Positions 52,638 to 62,354 of a stretch of 64,000 nucleotides of DNA are shown here, piece by piece; the first letter of the stretch is position 1, and the number at the start of each line of letters is the position of its first letter. The DNA comes from Bradyrhizobium sp. AT1 (lineage in GTDB: Bacteria > Pseudomonadota > Alphaproteobacteria > Rhizobiales > Xanthobacteraceae): NCBI RefSeq assembly GCF_001590795.1, contig NZ_JXDL01000001.1, positions 1,676,903 through 1,740,902 of the forward strand, given 5' to 3'. The position numbers and the translations under genes were made by a program. The notes below the pieces were generated by a model that worked only from the letters and a program-made list of their open reading frames with translations, was not told the origin of the DNA and ran no database searches.

Positions 52638-54767
52638 ATGGGCAACAGTGTCGGTCAGCGTGCGTTTCAGAATGCCCGGCTTCAGAAGCGGCAGAAAGCC
52701 GAAGTGTTGCCGCTGCTCGGCCACGCACTCCAGCTGCACAAGATGGGGCTCTTGCCGGAGGCGCAGGCCGCTTATCGCCAAATCCTGCAGCTCGCGCCCA
52801 ACCAAATCGTCGCGCTGCACATGCTCGGCATCATGGAATCCGATGCCAAGAACTATCATCAAGCCGAGGTCCTGCTGAGCCGGGCGGTCGCAGCGGATCC
52901 GCGATCTGCCGATGCTCATATGAGCCTGGGCATCGCCCTCAACGGCTTACGGCGTCACGAGGAGGCCTGCGCGAGCTACCGAAAGTCCCTCGCCTTGCGG
53001 CCCAACCACGCCGTAACCCTCTCCAATCTGGGTAACGCGAGCGTGGCCCTGGAGCGTCACGAGGAGGCGCTGCATAGCTACGACAAGGCGCTCGCACTCG
53101 ACCCGAACCTTGCCGAAGCCCATAACGGCCGGGGTTGGGCGCTCTGCCGCGAGCGCAGCTATGACGAGGCGGTCGCAAGCTTGAACCGCGCGCTGGCGAT
53201 CAAGCCGGACTATGCGGCGGCGCTCGCGAACCGCTCCACGGCTTTGCGGGAACTTCAGCGCTTTGACGAAGCCCTGGCGGACGGCAATCGGGCCGTCGCG
53301 CTCGCGCCCGACGACGCGAATGGCTGGCTCGCACGGGCCGGCGTGCTGCTCCAGATTCAGCAGATTGCCCAGGCATCGCACGATTGCGAGCAGGCGCTCG
53401 CGATCGATCCTCATTCCATTCCGGCCCATTTGGTGCTGGGTCTCTGCCTCGCCGGACTGGGCCGGGTCGAGGAGGCCCTCGCCAGTTTCGACAGGGCCCT
53501 CGACATCCAGCCTGACCTGCAGAGCGCGATCTCCAACAAGATCTTCACGCTCGACTTCGCAGGAGACGCCACCGTCGAACGGCATCAGCAGGCGCGCCAG
53601 GTGTGGTGGGACCGCGTCGGCGCGAAAATCGCTTCAGAGGCGCCGAAACCGCATGACAACAGCCGCGATCCGGATCGCCGCCTGGTGCTCGGCTATGTCT
53701 CTTCGGATTTCAACGCGCATTCGGCCGCGCTGATCTTCATGCCGGTTCTTCAACACCATGACCGGACCCGGTTCGAGATCGTCTGCTACGCCTGCTCGTC
53801 GAAGGTGGATGCGACGACCGGCCAGTTCCGGGAGATCGCCGATCGCTGGCGCGACGCTTCGCAATGGAGCGAAGACCGCCTCGCCGCCGAGATCCGCGCC
53901 GACGGCATCGACATCCTGATCGATCTGTCCGGCCACACCAGAGGCAACCGCCTCGGCGTGTTTGCGCGCAAGCCGGCGCCGATCCAGGTCCATGGCTGGG
54001 GCCACGGCACGGGCACCGGGCTGCCGACGATCGATTATCTGATCTCGGACCCCGTCGCGATTCCTCACGACGTTCGGCATCTGTTTGCGGAAACCGTCGT
54101 CGACCTGCCGTGCTTCGTGACACTGACGCCACTGCCCGACGGGATCGCGCGAGCGCCAAGTCCGGCAATCTCGAACGGCTTCGTCACCTTCGGCGTCTTC
54201 AACCGCATCAGCAAGATCTCGGACGAGGCCGCGAAAGTCTGGTCCAGGATTCTCGAGCGGGTGCCGGGCTCGCGGCTGCTGATCAAGGATCTTGCGCTGG
54301 ACGACCAGTTGGTCCGCGAAAATCTGCTGACGCGGTTAGAGGCTTGCGGAGTGCCGGCCGAACGCGTCGAGCTGCTCGGCGCGACCTTGCGAAGCGAACA
54401 TCTGGCAGCTTTCAATCGCGTCGATATCTGCCTCGATCCGTTCCCGCAGAATGGCGGCGTCAGCACGTGGGAAGCCCTGCAGATGGGTGTGCCGGTGGTC
54501 GCGAAACTCGGCAACAGCCTGCCCAGCCGTGCTGCCGGCTCCATCCTCACGGCGCTTGGCCTGCCGGACTGGGTCTCCGATAGCAACGAGGCGTATATCG
54601 AGATCGCAACGCGGCGGGCCTCAGAGATTCAAGAGCTCAATACATTGCGCCGCGAATTGCCCGACAAGATCGGGGGCGCAGCTGCCGGCAACCCCGTCGC
54701 GTACGGGCGAGCAGTGGACGAGGCCTATCGCACGATGTGGCGGCGCTATTGCAGCAGCGGCGGCTGA
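52638..54767 (+). CDS. TPR protein with O-GlcNAc transferase-like (GT41/SPINDLY) domain
   Basis: A 709-residue protein. About eight TPR units run from residue 30 to about 300 (for example EEALHSYDKALALDPNLAEAHNGRG), followed by the GT41 catalytic domain: LGYVSSDFNAHSAALIFMPVL with the base-candidate His, ILIDLSGHTRGNRLGVFARKPAPIQVHGWGH, FGVFNRISKISDEAAKVWSRIL, and ICLDPFPQNGGVSTWEALQMGVPVV. It probably glycosylates proteins in the cytosol using a nucleotide sugar. It is a single gene with no obvious partner. Confidence 0.93.
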   Translation: MGNSVGQRAFQNARLQKRQKAEVLPLLGHALQLHKMGLLPEAQAAYRQILQLAPNQIVALHMLGIMESDAKNYHQAEVLLSRAVAADPRSADAHMSLGIALNGLRRHEEACASYRKSLALRPNHAVTLSNLGNASVALERHEEALHSYDKALALDPNLAEAHNGRGWALCRERSYDEAVASLNRALAIKPDYAAALANRSTALRELQRFDEALADGNRAVALAPDDANGWLARAGVLLQIQQIAQASHDCEQALAIDPHSIPAHLVLGLCLAGLGRVEEALASFDRALDIQPDLQSAISNKIFTLDFAGDATVERHQQARQVWWDRVGAKIASEAPKPHDNSRDPDRRLVLGYVSSDFNAHSAALIFMPVLQHHDRTRFEIVCYACSSKVDATTGQFREIADRWRDASQWSEDRLAAEIRADGIDILIDLSGHTRGNRLGVFARKPAPIQVHGWGHGTGTGLPTIDYLISDPVAIPHDVRHLFAETVVDLPCFVTLTPLPDGIARAPSPAISNGFVTFGVFNRISKISDEAAKVWSRILERVPGSRLLIKDLALDDQLVRENLLTRLEACGVPAERVELLGATLRSEHLAAFNRVDICLDPFPQNGGVSTWEALQMGVPVVAKLGNSLPSRAAGSILTALGLPDWVSDSNEAYIEIATRRASEIQELNTLRRELPDKIGGAAAGNPVAYGRAVDEAYRTMWRRYCSSGG

Positions 54768-54829
54768 TTGTTTCTCAAGCGATAGAGCGGACAGCGCGTT
54801 CGCTCTGCCGCAGCTCCACCGACGATTTC

Positions 54830-54923
54830 GTAGCGTCGGCAAGGCGGAGCGTGCCCACCCATCTGTGGCCGATCGGAAAAGATCGGGGGCATGGCGCGAA
54901 GCGCGCGCCTTTGCCGACCCTAC
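54830..54923. repeat. GTAGCGTCGGCAAGG palindromic repeat
   Basis: GTAGCGTCGGCAAGGCG and CGCCTTTGCCGACCCTAC form the outer arms with a few mismatches; CATGGCGCGAAGCGCG lies inside. It separates the converging OGT-like gene and usg. Confidence 0.65.
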
Positions 54924-54945
54924 AAGATCCGAGGCGCTGCTTGCC

Positions 54946-55233
54946 TCAATGCAGCCGGAACACGCCGTCGATGGCGCGCAGCTCGGCCGGCTTGATCAGC
55001 TTGGAATGCGCGACGGTGACTGAATGGAGCGGGCCGTCGAGCTTCTCCTGCCAGAAGGCCAGGAAGTCCTTCAGCGCCGGGAATTTCGGAAACATGTCAT
55101 AGTTCTGCCAGACGTAGGTCTGCAGCAGCGAGGGATGATCCGGCATCCGATAGAGAATTTGTGCCGTCGTCAGCCCGTAACCCAGCATCTGTTTCCGGAA
55201 ATCCTCGGAAACGCCCCCACTCCGCACGCCCAT
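54946..55233 (-). CDS. usg: Usg family protein
   Basis: A 95-residue Usg protein. The block YGLTTAQILYRMPDHPSLLQTYVWQNYDMFPKFP, then FLAFWQEKLDGPLHSVTVAHSKLIKPAELR, is the family signature as recalled from rhizobia, where the gene is often near aromatic amino acid loci. No enzymatic role is established. A GGAGG-type site lies before the start at 55233. It is transcribed away from groESL. Confidence 0.88.
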   Translation of the reverse strand: MGVRSGGVSEDFRKQMLGYGLTTAQILYRMPDHPSLLQTYVWQNYDMFPKFPALKDFLAFWQEKLDGPLHSVTVAHSKLIKPAELRAIDGVFRLH

Positions 55234-55501
55234 GCCAACCTCCTTTGCAGGAGCGCATTCAAGGGGCGGCCTGGTTCGGTGTGCGCCTTACGAGCCACCC
55301 GGTACTGATGCGCTCACATGAGAGAAATGTGACGCAAACTGACAACTCATCTCAAGCCCAAAAGTTTAACAAGTTGTTGAAATTCAATGCGTTAGCAGCA
55401 GATGCGGCACCGTGCTAATACGGTCCCTAAATCCGGTTAACGATGGTAAAGACATTCTGGCAGACGGCGCTATCGAGTGCTTATTTTTCTGCTAGAAGCC
55501 C

Positions 55502-55529
55502 TTGCTCCCGCAAAAATCCTGTCTTATCT
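55502..55529 (+). promoter_or_regulatory. Candidate groESL promoter
   Basis: TTGCTC (55502-55507) and TTATCT (55524-55529) are separated by 16 bases, a fair sigma-70 match. Transcription would start about 55536, just before the CIRCE-like element. A heat-shock sigma-32 promoter at the same place cannot be excluded. Confidence 0.5.
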
Positions 55530-55542
55530 CAGGAGTGCCCGC

Positions 55543-55569
55543 CTGGCACTCGCCGGCGGCGACTGCTAA
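55543..55569 (+). promoter_or_regulatory. CIRCE-like operator (HrcA site)
   Basis: CTGGCACTC, nine bases, then GACTGCTAA match the CIRCE consensus TTAGCACTC-N9-GAGTGCTAA at 7/9 and 8/9 positions with the correct spacer. It lies between the candidate promoter and groES, where HrcA represses groE operons until heat shock. Confidence 0.85.
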
Positions 55570-55612
55570 CAATCTGAAATCATCAACCCGAGCAATTGCT
55601 TAGGAGGACTGC

Positions 55613-55927
55613 ATGAACTTCCGTCCGCTTCACGACCGCGTCGTGGTCAAGCGCATCGACGCAGAAGAGAAGACCGCTGGCGGCATCATCATTCCCGACA
55701 CTGCCAAGGAAAAGCCTTCGCAGGGCGAGGTCGTCGCCGTCGGCCCGGGTGGCCGCGACGAAGCCGGCAAGCTGATCCCGATCGACCTGAAGGTCGGCGA
55801 CCGCGTGCTGTTCGGCAAGTGGTCCGGTACCGAGGTCAAGATCGACAACGTCGATCTGCTGATCATGAAGGAAAGCGACATCATGGGCGTCATGGACGTC
55901 CCCGCTTCCAAGAAGAAGGCGGCCTAA
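55613..55927 (+). CDS. groES: Co-chaperonin GroES
   Basis: A 104-residue Gro[49 protein letters not shown] is the family core, including the mobile loop ([12 protein letters not shown]). It caps GroEL during ATP-driven folding. The ribosome site GGAGG lies 7 bases before the ATG. Co-transcribed with groEL 45 bp downstream. Confidence 0.98.
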   Translation: MNFRPLHDRVVVKRIDAEEKTAGGIIIPDTAKEKPSQGEVVAVGPGGRDEAGKLIPIDLKVGDRVLFGKWSGTEVKIDNVDLLIMKESDIMGVMDVPASKKKAA

Positions 55928-57613
<1,686 letters not shown>

Positions 57614-57638
57614 GTCCAGCGACCTCTCGAGACCTACG

Positions 57639-57670
57639 AAACCCCGGCAGCGATGCCGGGGTTTTTGTTT
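57639..57670 (+). terminator. Intrinsic terminator of groESL
   Basis: AAACCCCGGC and GCCGGGGTTT form a strong stem with a six-base loop, followed by TTGTTTT. It begins 26 bases past the groEL stop. Confidence 0.9.
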
Positions 57671-57699
57671 TGGGGTACCCTCACGCGGAAACGTGGCCC

Positions 57700-57787
57700 G
57701 TAGCCCGGATGGAGCGAAGCGCAATCCGGGACAGCTCGTGCGACGCAGGCAGTCGTCCCGGATTACGCTTCGCTCCATCCGGGCTAC
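57700..57787. repeat. GTAGCCCGGATGGAGC palindromic repeat
   Basis: Ends GTAGCCCGGATGGAGCGAAGC and GCTTCGCTCCATCCGGGCTAC are perfect inverted copies. It lies between the groEL terminator and the lepB stop. Same family as 51701-51789. Confidence 0.9.
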
Positions 57788-57809
57788 AGACCCCAATTAC
57801 TCCGAGGCC

Positions 57810-58559
57810 TCACCTCACCTTCCCCAGCCGCTCCATGTGCGGCTCGCCGTCTTCGTCGAGCGACCAGAAGATCCGTGTCACCTTGCCGATGAGATTGTCC
57901 ATCGGCACGAAGCCGAAGCTCGACATCATGCGGCTGTCGGTGGAATTGTCGCGGTTGTCACCGAGCACGAAGAAGTGGCCGGGCGGTACCGTGAAGACGT
58001 TGGTATTTTCGAGGAAGCCGTTATCGATGCAGTCGTTGGTGATGTAAGAGGCGCCGTTCGGCAGCGTCTCGCGCCAGCGATGGACCTTGACGCCGCCATC
58101 CCCGCCGCAGGCATTGTCGGCGAGCCCGTCTTCGAGCCCCGTGCGCGTCACCGGACGGTCGTTGAGGATGAGGCGGCCCTGCCGCATCTGGATGCGGTCG
58201 CCGGGCAGCCCGACCACGCGCTTGACGTAGTCGACCGAATTGTCCTTCGCCGTGCGGAATACGACGATGTCGCCGTAGTCCGGATCGGAGGCGAGGACGC
58301 GCCCCGAAATCCAGGACGGCGCGAAAGGCAGGGAATAGCGGCCGTAGCCGTAGGCATATTTCGCGGCCAAGACGTAGTCGCCGACCATCAGCGTCGGCGC
58401 CATCGAACTGGAGGGAATGCTGAACGGCTGGTACAGGACGAAACGGAACAGGATCAGCGGCGACCACAGCACCGGCACCAGCAGGATCAGGACGAGAATG
58501 GCCTTCCATTCCCGCGATTGCGCCTTCGAGGGCTGGATCGATTCCGAAAGAGTGGTCAT
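57810..58559 (-). CDS. lepB: Signal peptidase I
   Basis: A 249-residue type I signal peptidase with one N-terminal membrane segment (WKAILVLILLVPVLW). The Ser-Lys dyad is Ser52 in PSSSMAPTL and Lys113 in DYVKRVVGLPGD; GHFFVLGDNRDNSTDSR is the last conserved box. It removes signal peptides from exported proteins on the periplasmic face. The ATG at 58559 gives normal family spacing from the membrane segment to the dyad; the longer frame to 58661 is rejected. Confidence 0.94.
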   Translation of the reverse strand: MTTLSESIQPSKAQSREWKAILVLILLVPVLWSPLILFRFVLYQPFSIPSSSMAPTLMVGDYVLAAKYAYGYGRYSLPFAPSWISGRVLASDPDYGDIVVFRTAKDNSVDYVKRVVGLPGDRIQMRQGRLILNDRPVTRTGLEDGLADNACGGDGGVKVHRWRETLPNGASYITNDCIDNGFLENTNVFTVPPGHFFVLGDNRDNSTDSRMMSSFGFVPMDNLIGKVTRIFWSLDEDGEPHMERLGKVR

Positions 58560-58686
58560 GCACTTGCCCTGGTCAAGTCTCGCCGCAAGATTACGCAACC
58601 TTGGCGCGCGCGCAATCCGGGTTCCGTGATTTTGGTCGCAGATCGCGCAGACTGCGTTCAAGCCGAAGGCCTGGATGCCCCAGCGC

Positions 58687-59526
58687 TCAGCCGGCCGACA
58701 AATCCTTGAAGCAGGCCCTCACCCAGTCGATCGTCAAACGCGTCGCCGCGTCGCGCTTCAGATGGTTCTGCACCAGCAGCCAGACGTCGCGCCGTTTCGA
58801 CAGCAGCGTGGCGCGCAGGCTGCGGTCGGCGAGCAAGCCTTCGCAGCTGTGCTCAGGCAGCACACCGACGGCCTGATGCGACTGGATCATAGTTCTGATG
58901 ATACGGACATTGTCGGTGATGCAGCGCACGTTCTTCAGCCGCTTCGCGCGCAGGAACTGCGCTTCGGGAATGGTGTCGAGCTCGTCCGGATAGACGCAGG
59001 CGACCGGCTCGCCACTGCTGCGGTCGGCAGGCTCGAAGAAATACAGCCTGACATCGCCGAGCTTGGAGATGGTGAAGTCGCCTTTCTCCGGCTTGCGCAG
59101 CCGGATGGCGAGGTCGGCCTGCCACCGCGAGAATTTGACGTTGCCGCTGGAGGTGAGGAATTGCAGGGTCAGGCCGGGATGATCGCGCAGGAAGCTGCTG
59201 GCCCGGGGCGCCAGCAGCTCTTCGGCGACCGCGTTGGTCGAGGCGATGCGCAGGCGGCCGACCGGGCCCACCTCGTTCTCCTTGATGCGGTCGATCGCCG
59301 CGACATGGGCGGCCATCGCACCGACATGTTCGAGCACCGCCTCGCAATGCCGTGTCGGCCGCCGTAGGCCGTCCACCGCGTCGAACAACGGCACGCCGAG
59401 ATCGCGCTGGATCCGCGCCAGCCGGCGGCCGACGGTGGTCTCGTCGACACGCAACCGCGCGCTGGCACCGGCATAGGTGCCCTCGTCCCTCACCGCGGCA
59501 ATGATGCGCAGATCGTCCCAATTCAT
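58687..59526 (-). CDS. LysR family transcriptional regulator
   Basis: A 279-residue LysR regulator. The HTH is near 3-62 (WDDLRIIAAVRDEGTYAGASARLRVDETTVGRRLARIQRDLG), followed by the effector domain (VGRLRIASTNAVAEELLAP). The ATG at 59526 is preferred over the longer frame. It is divergent from a cysteine hydrolase/GST pair with 130 bp between, so it likely controls these genes. Confidence 0.9.
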   Translation of the reverse strand: MNWDDLRIIAAVRDEGTYAGASARLRVDETTVGRRLARIQRDLGVPLFDAVDGLRRPTRHCEAVLEHVGAMAAHVAAIDRIKENEVGPVGRLRIASTNAVAEELLAPRASSFLRDHPGLTLQFLTSSGNVKFSRWQADLAIRLRKPEKGDFTISKLGDVRLYFFEPADRSSGEPVACVYPDELDTIPEAQFLRAKRLKNVRCITDNVRIIRTMIQSHQAVGVLPEHSCEGLLADRSLRATLLSKRRDVWLLVQNHLKRDAATRLTIDWVRACFKDLSAG

Positions 59527-59556
59527 CCAGGGGAGCTTAGCAGGCGGCACCGCCTC

Positions 59557-59570
59557 CTGCAAATTTGCAG
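59557..59570. promoter_or_regulatory. Candidate LysR operator
   Basis: CTGCAAATTTGCAG is a perfect 14-bp palindrome in the divergent region between the LysR gene and its neighbours. It has the AT-rich centre common to LysR boxes, and a further CTGCAATAGTCCTGCA lies just right of it. Confidence 0.5.
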
Positions 59571-59656
59571 CCACCTGCTGCAATAGTCCTGCACAATGGC
59601 AGGCCGCCGCCGCGCTAATGTCACGCCATCCGACATCCCAGGAAGGCCTGACCAGC

Positions 59657-60250
59657 ATGACCGCTCCCAAGACCCTGCTCGAACTCTCCGGCGCCGATCT
59701 CAATCCGCCGAAGCTCAATGAAGCCTGCCTCGTGCTGATCGACATCCAGAACGAATATTGCGCCGGCCCGCTGGCCCTGCCCGATGCGCAGCCCGCGATC
59801 GCCGCGGCCGCGCGCCTGCTGGCGCGGGCACGCGAGAGCGGCGCTGCGATCTTTCATGTCGCGCACAAGGGCCGCGCCGGCAGCCTGTTCGACCGCGAGG
59901 CTGCGCGCGGCGCGATCGTCGATCGCCTGGCGCCGCTCGCAGGCGAGCCGGTGATCGAGAAGGCGCTGCCGAACTCGTTCGCCGGCACTGATCTGCAAGC
60001 CCGGCTTGCGGCTACGGGGCGCAAGAACATCGTGCTGGCCGGCTTCATGACCCATATGTGCGTCTCTTCGACCGCCCGCGCGGCACTCGATCTCGGCCTG
60101 CGGACGACGATCGCGGCCGACGCTTGCGCCACCCGCGACCTGCCGGACGGCCGCGGTGGCACGCTGGACGCGCGGACGATTCACGAGGTCGCGCTGGCCG
60201 AGCTGTCGGACCGCTTCGCGATCATCGCGCCAAGCGATGCGCTGGTCTGA
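59657..60250 (+). CDS. Cysteine hydrolase (isochorismatase-like)
   Basis: A 197-residue isochorismatase-fold hydrolase with the Asp29-Lys102-Cys135 triad (LIDIQNEY, EKALPNSF, HMCVSSTAR). Such enzymes cleave amides or N-carbamoyl groups (nicotinamide, biuret, N-carbamoylsarcosine). Substrate unknown here. Start at the ATG following GAAGG. Eleven bp before the GST gene in the same direction, divergent from the LysR regulator. Confidence 0.9.
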   Translation: MTAPKTLLELSGADLNPPKLNEACLVLIDIQNEYCAGPLALPDAQPAIAAAARLLARARESGAAIFHVAHKGRAGSLFDREAARGAIVDRLAPLAGEPVIEKALPNSFAGTDLQARLAATGRKNIVLAGFMTHMCVSSTARAALDLGLRTTIAADACATRDLPDGRGGTLDARTIHEVALAELSDRFAIIAPSDALV

Positions 60251-60261
60251 GGGAGCATGCG

Positions 60262-60891
60262 ATGCTGCAACTCTATTTCTTTCCGATGGCCTGCTCGCTC
60301 TCCAGCCACATCGCGCTGATGGAGGCCGGGATCGAGGCGCACTATCACCTCGCCCATATCTGGACCAAGCAGGTCGTGGACGACGGCAGCGATTTTCGCG
60401 ATGTGTCGCCGAAGGGCGCGGTGCCTGTACTGGTGCTGGAGAACGGCGAACGCCTGACGGAAAGCGCGGCGGTGCTGCAATACATCGCCGATCTGAAGCC
60501 GGAGGCAGGCCTTGCACCGGAGTTCGGCAATCCCGATCGCTATCGCCTCCAGGAATGGCTGAGCTTCGTCGGCGCGGAGATCCACAAGGCGTTCCTGTTT
60601 CCGACCTTCTGGTACAAGGACGACGGCTCGCTCGCCAAGCCGCGCGCCAGGATCACGCAGACATTGTCGGTGCCGTCAGCGCATCTGGCGGAGCGCGAAT
60701 TCCTCGTCGGCAATTGCTTCACCGTCGCCGATGCGCACCTCATTTGGGCCTTGCTGCTGCTGCGACCCGCGGGTGTCGACATCGCGCAATGGCCGCCCTT
60801 GTCGGCCTATCTCGCGCGCATGCAGACGCGGCCGGCGGTGCAGGACGCGATTGCGACCGAAATGGCCCTGCGCAAGGCGATGGCAGCGTGA
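60262..60891 (+). CDS. Glutathione S-transferase family protein
   Basis: A 209-residue GST. The thioredoxin-like N-terminal domain has the MACSLSSHIALMEAG start helix and GAVPVLVLENGERLTESAAVLQYIAD, including the cis-Pro and the glutathione-binding ES. The C-terminal domain is helical (VADAHLIWALLLLRPAGVDI). It may conjugate or reduce products of the adjacent hydrolase; this is inferred only from position. Confidence 0.92.
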   Translation: MLQLYFFPMACSLSSHIALMEAGIEAHYHLAHIWTKQVVDDGSDFRDVSPKGAVPVLVLENGERLTESAAVLQYIADLKPEAGLAPEFGNPDRYRLQEWLSFVGAEIHKAFLFPTFWYKDDGSLAKPRARITQTLSVPSAHLAEREFLVGNCFTVADAHLIWALLLLRPAGVDIAQWPPLSAYLARMQTRPAVQDAIATEMALRKAMAA

Positions 60892-61001
60892 CGGAACGTC
60901 ACGGTCGCGAAATCTGAGCGTTTCCCCGGCGGGGGCATTGAAGTCGGCGCCGCATGCGCTAATCTGGAGAGATATTTTCGATATTTCCTCGGAAGGCATT
61001 C

Positions 61002-62348
61002 ATGAGTGCTCTTTCCAGATTTTGCTCCACCGGATTTTGTCTGACGTTCTTCGCCTTGCTCTGCATCGGGCCTGCGTCGGCGGAGACGCGGGTGGCATTG
61101 GTGATCGGCAACGGCGCTTATGTCTCGACGGCGCAACTTCCCAACCCATCGCACGATGCCGAGGACGTCGCGAGCTCGCTCAAGCGCAGCGGCTTCGAGG
61201 TGATCCAGGGCGTCGACCTGCGCCAGGCCGACATGCAGGACCTGACCATCCGCTTCGCGCGCGCCGCGAGCAGGGCTGACGTCGCCGTGTTCTATTACAG
61301 CGGCCATGCGATGCAGTACAACGGCGTGAACTATCTGATGCCTGTCGACGCCACGCTGACCGACGAGGCCGACCTCAAGCGTTTCGTGCGGGTCGACGAC
61401 ATCGTGAACGACCTGCAGCAAGCCAAGAACCTGCGCATCCTGGTGCTCGATTCCTGCCGCGACAATCCGCTGGCCGACATGCTGAAGCGCTCTGCGACGC
61501 GCGCGGCCTCGGTCGGGCGCGGCCTGTCGAAGGTCGAAGCGCCGCGCGGCACGATCGTCTCGTTCTCGACGCAATCGGGCCAGGTCGCAGCCGACGGCAC
61601 CGGCCGCAACAGCCCCTACACGACGGCGTTCCTCAAGCACATCGAGGAGCCGCACGAGATCGGCGACATCTTTCGCGACATCAGCAGCGACGTCTATGAC
61701 GCCAGCGGCAAGACACAGCTCCCGGAGCTGTCGCTGTCGATCATCGGCAAGTTCTACCTGAACGGCCCGGTGTCGGTCACGGTCGCGCCGGCCGCGCCGC
61801 AAGCCGCGCCGAAGGTCGATCCTTGCGCATCCGCGGAGGCGCACTGGAAGGCGGCCGACACCATCGGCACCCTCAGCGCCTTCGAGGATCATCTGGCGCG
61901 GTTTCCGAGTTGCAGCTTCGCCAGCCTTGCCAAGGCCCGGATCGACGGCCTGAAGCAGAAGGTGGCGCTGGCGCCTGCGACCAACGCCCGGGCCGGCGGC
62001 AGCAAGGAATTCGACGGCAACTGGGACGTGACGCTGAACTGCCCGCCATCAGGCAAAGCGCAGGGTTTCACCCGGCCCCTGGCCGGCACCGTGACCAACG
62101 GCGTGTTTCACGCCGAGGTCCAGGGCAAGGACGGCGCCAACCGCCTGGAGATCGACGGCCAGATCCCGGCCGACGGCAAGACGACCTTGAGCGCGCGCGG
62201 CACGACCGGGGCAAGCGCATACACGCTCAATAACGTTGCGCCCGGCTCGCCCTACGCCTTCACGGTCGATGCGCAGTTCGATCGCACCCGTGGCACCGGC
62301 AAACGCAACGAGGCGCGTGCCTGCAACCTGGTCTTCGTCAAGCGCTAG
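61002..62348 (+). CDS. Secreted caspase-like (peptidase C14) protein
   Basis: A 448-residue protein. Signal peptide ends GPASA (27) before ETRVALVIGNGAY. The caspase domain has His102 (YYSGHAMQ) and Cys152 (LDSCRDNP), the catalytic dyad of metacaspase-like C14 proteases, spanning about 28-250. The C-terminal third (from about 345, DGNWDVTLNCPPSG) is a beta-rich module of unknown role, with a middle repeat-like helical part. Exported, so probably periplasmic. No partner gene is adjacent. Confidence 0.9.
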   Translation: MSALSRFCSTGFCLTFFALLCIGPASAETRVALVIGNGAYVSTAQLPNPSHDAEDVASSLKRSGFEVIQGVDLRQADMQDLTIRFARAASRADVAVFYYSGHAMQYNGVNYLMPVDATLTDEADLKRFVRVDDIVNDLQQAKNLRILVLDSCRDNPLADMLKRSATRAASVGRGLSKVEAPRGTIVSFSTQSGQVAADGTGRNSPYTTAFLKHIEEPHEIGDIFRDISSDVYDASGKTQLPELSLSIIGKFYLNGPVSVTVAPAAPQAAPKVDPCASAEAHWKAADTIGTLSAFEDHLARFPSCSFASLAKARIDGLKQKVALAPATNARAGGSKEFDGNWDVTLNCPPSGKAQGFTRPLAGTVTNGVFHAEVQGKDGANRLEIDGQIPADGKTTLSARGTTGASAYTLNNVAPGSPYAFTVDAQFDRTRGTGKRNEARACNLVFVKR

Positions 62349-62354
62349 ACGCGG

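Larger units (their letters stand above)
55234..55612. other. Regulatory region between usg and groES
   Basis: About 379 bp, AT-rich in 55330-55540, carrying the promoter and operator of groESL on the plus strand and the usg promoter on the minus strand. No gene seen. The short frames 55024-55418 are shadows. Confidence 0.7.
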
